Source: Flavobacterium sp. J27
GTDB lineage: Bacteria; Bacteroidota; Bacteroidia; Flavobacteriales; Flavobacteriaceae
Direction: 5' to 3'
DNA: 64,000 bases
Assembly: GCF_004303025.1 (NCBI RefSeq)
Contig: NZ_PJQW01000012.1
Coordinates: 102,810 to 166,809, forward strand
The notes beneath the pieces are model-generated. The model ran no database searches. It saw only the letters and a list, made by a program, of their open reading frames with translations, and was not told the DNA's origin. Positions 61,215 to 64,000 of this stretch are shown one piece after another; position 1 is the stretch's first letter; the number at the start of each line of letters is the position of its first letter. A program made the position numbers and the translations under genes.

Positions 61215-62534
61215 TTATTCTTTATTTAATCTATTTGTTTTACCCCCTTGGGTAATGAGCATTTCTTGTTTTTCAATATTAAACACAATGGTAATACCAG
61301 CTGGTTCGTATTTGAATTCTCCTTTTGCAGTGGCTTGTAAGTTCATTTTGGAGTCTCCGGGAGCCTGAAGGCGCAATTGTTTACCCGATTTTGTTACTGT
61401 TAACTTTACAGGGAATGATTTGCTTGAATAGACGCCTAGATATTGCTCCAATTCTTTGGCTTTTGGTTCATAAACCCTGAAATCGGGAATCTCAAAATGT
61501 TTATTAAAAAGACTGTTAACTATGGTGACTACCATTGAGTTTAGACTATAATCCATACCATTGGAAGTGATTGCAATCGCATAATTTTCATCAGGAAAAT
61601 ATCTCAAAGCCGAAGTAAATCCATCTATTTCCCCATTATGTCCATAGCTGACCTTATCATAATATTCTATTTTGAAAAGTCCCATTCCAAATTTGTCTTG
61701 AATGGTTTTCATTTTTGAAACACTCTCTGGTGAAAGTATTTTGTTGTTAAACAGTGCTTCTGCAAAATGTATTAAATCCATGGGCGTAGACACAATGCCA
61801 CCTGCCCCCATATCAATGGATGGATCGGTTTCGTCCGTTTTTTTCCATTGTTTATCAAATTGATAGGCATAGCATTCATTGTTTGTGACCTCTATTTTAC
61901 TTCCAAAAAATGTATGATTTAAGTTTAAAGGCCTGACAATTTCATCTTCTAAAATCCTCGCATACGGTTTTTTATAAAGCTTTTCTAGGATGTACGATAG
62001 TAATACATAGTTTGAATTGCTATATGCTGCTTTCTCATCAGGATTAAAATCGCTACCGCCTTGAGTAATGATTTCCACCATCTCTTTTTCCGTTTTTGGT
62101 CGGGTGTGATAACTTAAAAATGCTTCTTTATTATCTGTGAAACTGTGGATACCACTTCTATGATTTAAAAGGTTTGAAATAGTGATACTACTTGCGTTTT
62201 TTATTTCAGGAAAATACTTTTCTATTGTTTGATTAAGCGATATTTTTCCTTCTTCTATCGCTTTAAAAGTCAATGTTGCTGTAAACAGTTTGGAAACAGA
62301 CCCTATTCTGTATTTCGTTTCTTTATTAGGTTTTTGTTTCGATGCCATATCAGAATAACCCACTTGTTTATTGTAGATTACTTTTCCGTCTTTTAAAATT
62401 GCTACACTACCCATGAATTTTTGATTTACTTCAAGCGTATTGAAATAGCTGTCTAGTTTTTGGCTATTTATGCTTTGTGCAAAGCAATTACTACTTAAAA
62501 CAAATATTATTACTACTATTTTTAATACTTTCAT
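61215..62534 (-). CDS. Serine hydrolase (beta-lactamase fold), 439 aa
   Basis: 439 residues from the ATG at 62534 (MKVLKIVVIIFVLSSNCFAQ, a signal peptide). SVSK at 79-82, YSNSNY and HNGEIDG as the three active-site motifs. A C-terminal ~90 residue domain (YLGVYSSKSFPVKLTVTKSGKQLRLQAPGDSKMNLQA) resembles the lipocalin-like tail of such hydrolases (DUF3471). Third such enzyme in the block; possible peptide or ester target. Confidence 0.88.
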   Translation of the reverse strand: MKVLKIVVIIFVLSSNCFAQSINSQKLDSYFNTLEVNQKFMGSVAILKDGKVIYNKQVGYSDMASKQKPNKETKYRIGSVSKLFTATLTFKAIEEGKISLNQTIEKYFPEIKNASSITISNLLNHRSGIHSFTDNKEAFLSYHTRPKTEKEMVEIITQGGSDFNPDEKAAYSNSNYVLLSYILEKLYKKPYARILEDEIVRPLNLNHTFFGSKIEVTNNECYAYQFDKQWKKTDETDPSIDMGAGGIVSTPMDLIHFAEALFNNKILSPESVSKMKTIQDKFGMGLFKIEYYDKVSYGHNGEIDGFTSALRYFPDENYAIAITSNGMDYSLNSMVVTIVNSLFNKHFEIPDFRVYEPKAKELEQYLGVYSSKSFPVKLTVTKSGKQLRLQAPGDSKMNLQATAKGEFKYEPAGITIVFNIEKQEMLITQGGKTNRLNKE

Positions 62535-62567
62535 TTCTAAAAATTCTATAAGTTTTCTTGTCAATTA

Positions 62568-63544
62568 TTAATTTGTCATTTTAACAATGACATTTCCTTT
62601 TTTATTTCCACTTTCAATATGCCTGTGAGCTTCTATAATTTGTTTCAAACAATACCTTTTGTCAATAATGGTTTTTAACTTTTCTTTCTCAAAAAGTTCG
62701 GCAATCTCTTTTAAATATCCTTTTCGTTTTGAAATAGATAAAAGCCCTGTAGCAGAAAACTTTACTTTCTTTTGGCTAAACATTTTTGTCCATAACATCT
62801 GTATAAGTATGAAAACTTTAAGAACTGGATTTAAGTAAATACCATTTTGGGTTAATGATTTCCTACAATTTGAGAATGACCTTTTGTTAGCTACATCGAA
62901 AATGATATCGTATAACAAACCATTTTCTGTAAAGCTATGCTTGGTATAATCAATGACATTATCTGCACTTAATGATTTTACCAATGCCATATTAGCTGTA
63001 CTGTAAACTCCTGTTACAATTGCCCCAAATGATTTGGCTATTTGAACAGCTGCAGAAACAACTGTCCCAGAAGCTCCATTGATAAGAAAATTTTGATTAG
63101 GCTTCACATTAGCTAATACTACCATAAAATTCCATGCTGCCATGAATGTACAAACTGGTGCCACCTCTTCATCACTCATATTTAGAGGTCTTTTTAATAT
63201 AAGACCGTTTTGTGCAACGCATACACATACTCTGCATAGCAACCCAAATTAGAACCTGAATGACCAAATACGCTATCTCCAATATTAAAAAGAGTGACGT
63301 TCTTACCTATTGCTTCTATCTGACCCGAAAATTCGGCTCCTAACACTGACTTTTTGGGTTTTGTTAGACCCAAAAACAATCTTGTAAAATATGGCTTGCC
63401 CATTCTCTGTAGAGGATCTTCCGTAGAAACAGGAATCGCGTTAATCCTAATTAACACCTCATCATCTTTGGGTACAAGTTTTCTAACACTATCGAACTTT
63501 AGTACTTCAGGTGGTCCGTATTTACCAATTATAATAACTTTCAT
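62568..63544 (-). pseudogene. Frameshifted zinc-type alcohol dehydrogenase/quinone reductase
   Basis: Two overlapping minus-strand frames (63544 back to about 63220, then to 62568) together read as one NAD(P)-dependent oxidoreductase of the MDR family. The frame breaks in the region 63218-63231, where GTGTATGC suggests a two-base insertion; total length 977 bp is not a multiple of 3. The nucleotide loop is NGASGTVVSAAVQ, with Val where the second Gly is usual, which fits decay. Could still be a sequencing error. Confidence 0.8.
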
Positions 63545-63589
63545 TATAGTTTTTGATATGGCCTAAACCACAATTAATAAGATTTACTA

Positions 63590-64000
63590 TTAAGGAGTTT
63601 GCAATTTGATAAGCCTTACGCTTGCACCAATATCACTAACTCCATTTGCTCCAAATCCTTCTGTCTCATCAAAACGGAAATAATAATAACCTTCTGTAAC
63701 AGGGGTTGAAGTCCAATAATATCCATATGTTCCGTTGAATATAAAGTTACCCACGGTTGTTCTGGCACCTCCTGGTAAGGATTGAAACTCTCCATTAACA
63801 AGGTTTGCAGTGTTATTTTCAACTTCGTTAAACAAGGTCTGCCAATGTCCTTGAGTTGGCAATCCCCATCCTTCTGGTGCCAGTTGTGAAGCTGCATCCC
63901 AAGTGTATAGCTTTCCATAGGTATTGCAATTAGTTGATTCATCGTTATAACACCATGATGAAGTGGCTGTTGCTGTATTGGTATCGAAATTGAAATTTTC
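63590..64000 (-). CDS. FISUMP-domain protein, C-terminal part (5' end outside window)
   Basis: The frame is open from 64000 to TAA at 63590 (136 residues); its start lies beyond the window. WCYNDESTNCNTYGKLYTWDAA and GWGLPTQGHWQTLFNEV are the Fibrobacter succinogenes major paralogous domain (TIGR02145), which is common in surface and secreted Bacteroidota proteins. YYFRFDETEGFGANGVSDIGASVRLIK closes the domain. No T9SS tail follows. Confidence 0.8.
   Translation of the reverse strand, partial: ENFNFDTNTATATSSWCYNDESTNCNTYGKLYTWDAASQLAPEGWGLPTQGHWQTLFNEVENNTANLVNGEFQSLPGGARTTVGNFIFNGTYGYYWTSTPVTEGYYYFRFDETEGFGANGVSDIGASVRLIKLQTP

Noticed and set aside
63616..63942. Separate 108-residue gene on the minus strand
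   Set aside because: It overlaps the FISUMP gene in another frame; the FISUMP reading has clear motifs and stays open to the window edge.
53903..64000. Defence island or prophage
   Set aside because: No nuclease-helicase sets, integrase, phage structural genes or toxin-antitoxin pairs were recognised; the genes are secreted enzymes and regulators.

Overview
The window looks like a piece of a Flavobacteriaceae (Bacteroidota) chromosome. The DNA is very AT-rich. Many genes are preceded by the Bacteroidota -7 promoter box TAnnTTTG, some with a TTG/TTTG about 19-21 bp upstream, and most lack an obvious Shine-Dalgarno sequence. Two proteins carry or resemble type IX secretion (T9SS) type A tails. 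There is a bacillithiol gene (bshB1), a solo PASTA protein beside ddl, a DbpA-like helicase with DEFD instead of DEAD, and several lipoproteins with an acidic stretch just after the lipid cysteine. I cannot name the genus from sequence alone.

Layout. 0-4.3 kb: TetR (partial), TolC, HlyD and DHA2-type MFS form a drug-efflux operon. 4.3-16.5 kb: small housekeeping and hypothetical genes (yaaA, a PP2C-like phosphatase, an rluD-PASTA pair divergent from ddl-hypothetical-coaD, a SulP transporter, an FMN reductase, a Crp/Fnr regulator next to a DUF6268 barrel). 16.5-25.7 kb: DEAD-box helicase, M14 peptidase, a divergent nudix/pyrE pair, a TSUP permease, tRNA-His, bshB1, and a thioesterase plus isochorismate synthase pair (menaquinone or siderophore branch). 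25.8-37.8 kb: surface lipoproteins, a secreted endonuclease I, purL, an S9 peptidase and a 2H phosphoesterase. 37.8-41.2 kb: a glycolysis neighbourhood (mgsA, a GlcNAc-kinase-like gene, gapA, pfkA). 41.3-53.7 kb: tamB divergent from tsaD-rsmE-DUF4159, two tandem M43 metalloprotease lipoproteins, an AI-2E family permease and a THUMP-like methyltransferase.

53.9-64 kb is different. Every gene is on the minus strand and the content looks accessory: an ECF sigma factor with small membrane partners, three beta-lactamase-fold serine hydrolases, an XRE regulator with a membrane tail, a T9SS cargo, a TIM-barrel-like secreted protein, a DUF4386 membrane protein, a frameshifted zinc-type alcohol dehydrogenase and the 3' part of a FISUMP-domain gene.

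The most notable signals are non-coding or about gene starts: six contiguous 42-bp repeats after coaD; three hairpin-forming REP-like units plus a heptamer array beside the helicase gene; a ~127-bp nested inverted repeat between two convergent genes; several genes whose -7 box ends only 4-5 nt before the ATG (pyrE, mgsA, the AI-2E permease), implying leaderless mRNA and in two cases fused to the upstream terminator; and tamB, whose N-terminal membrane helix can only be translated from a non-canonical AUC or AUU start. I did not find a recognisable defence system, prophage, CRISPR array or insertion sequence.
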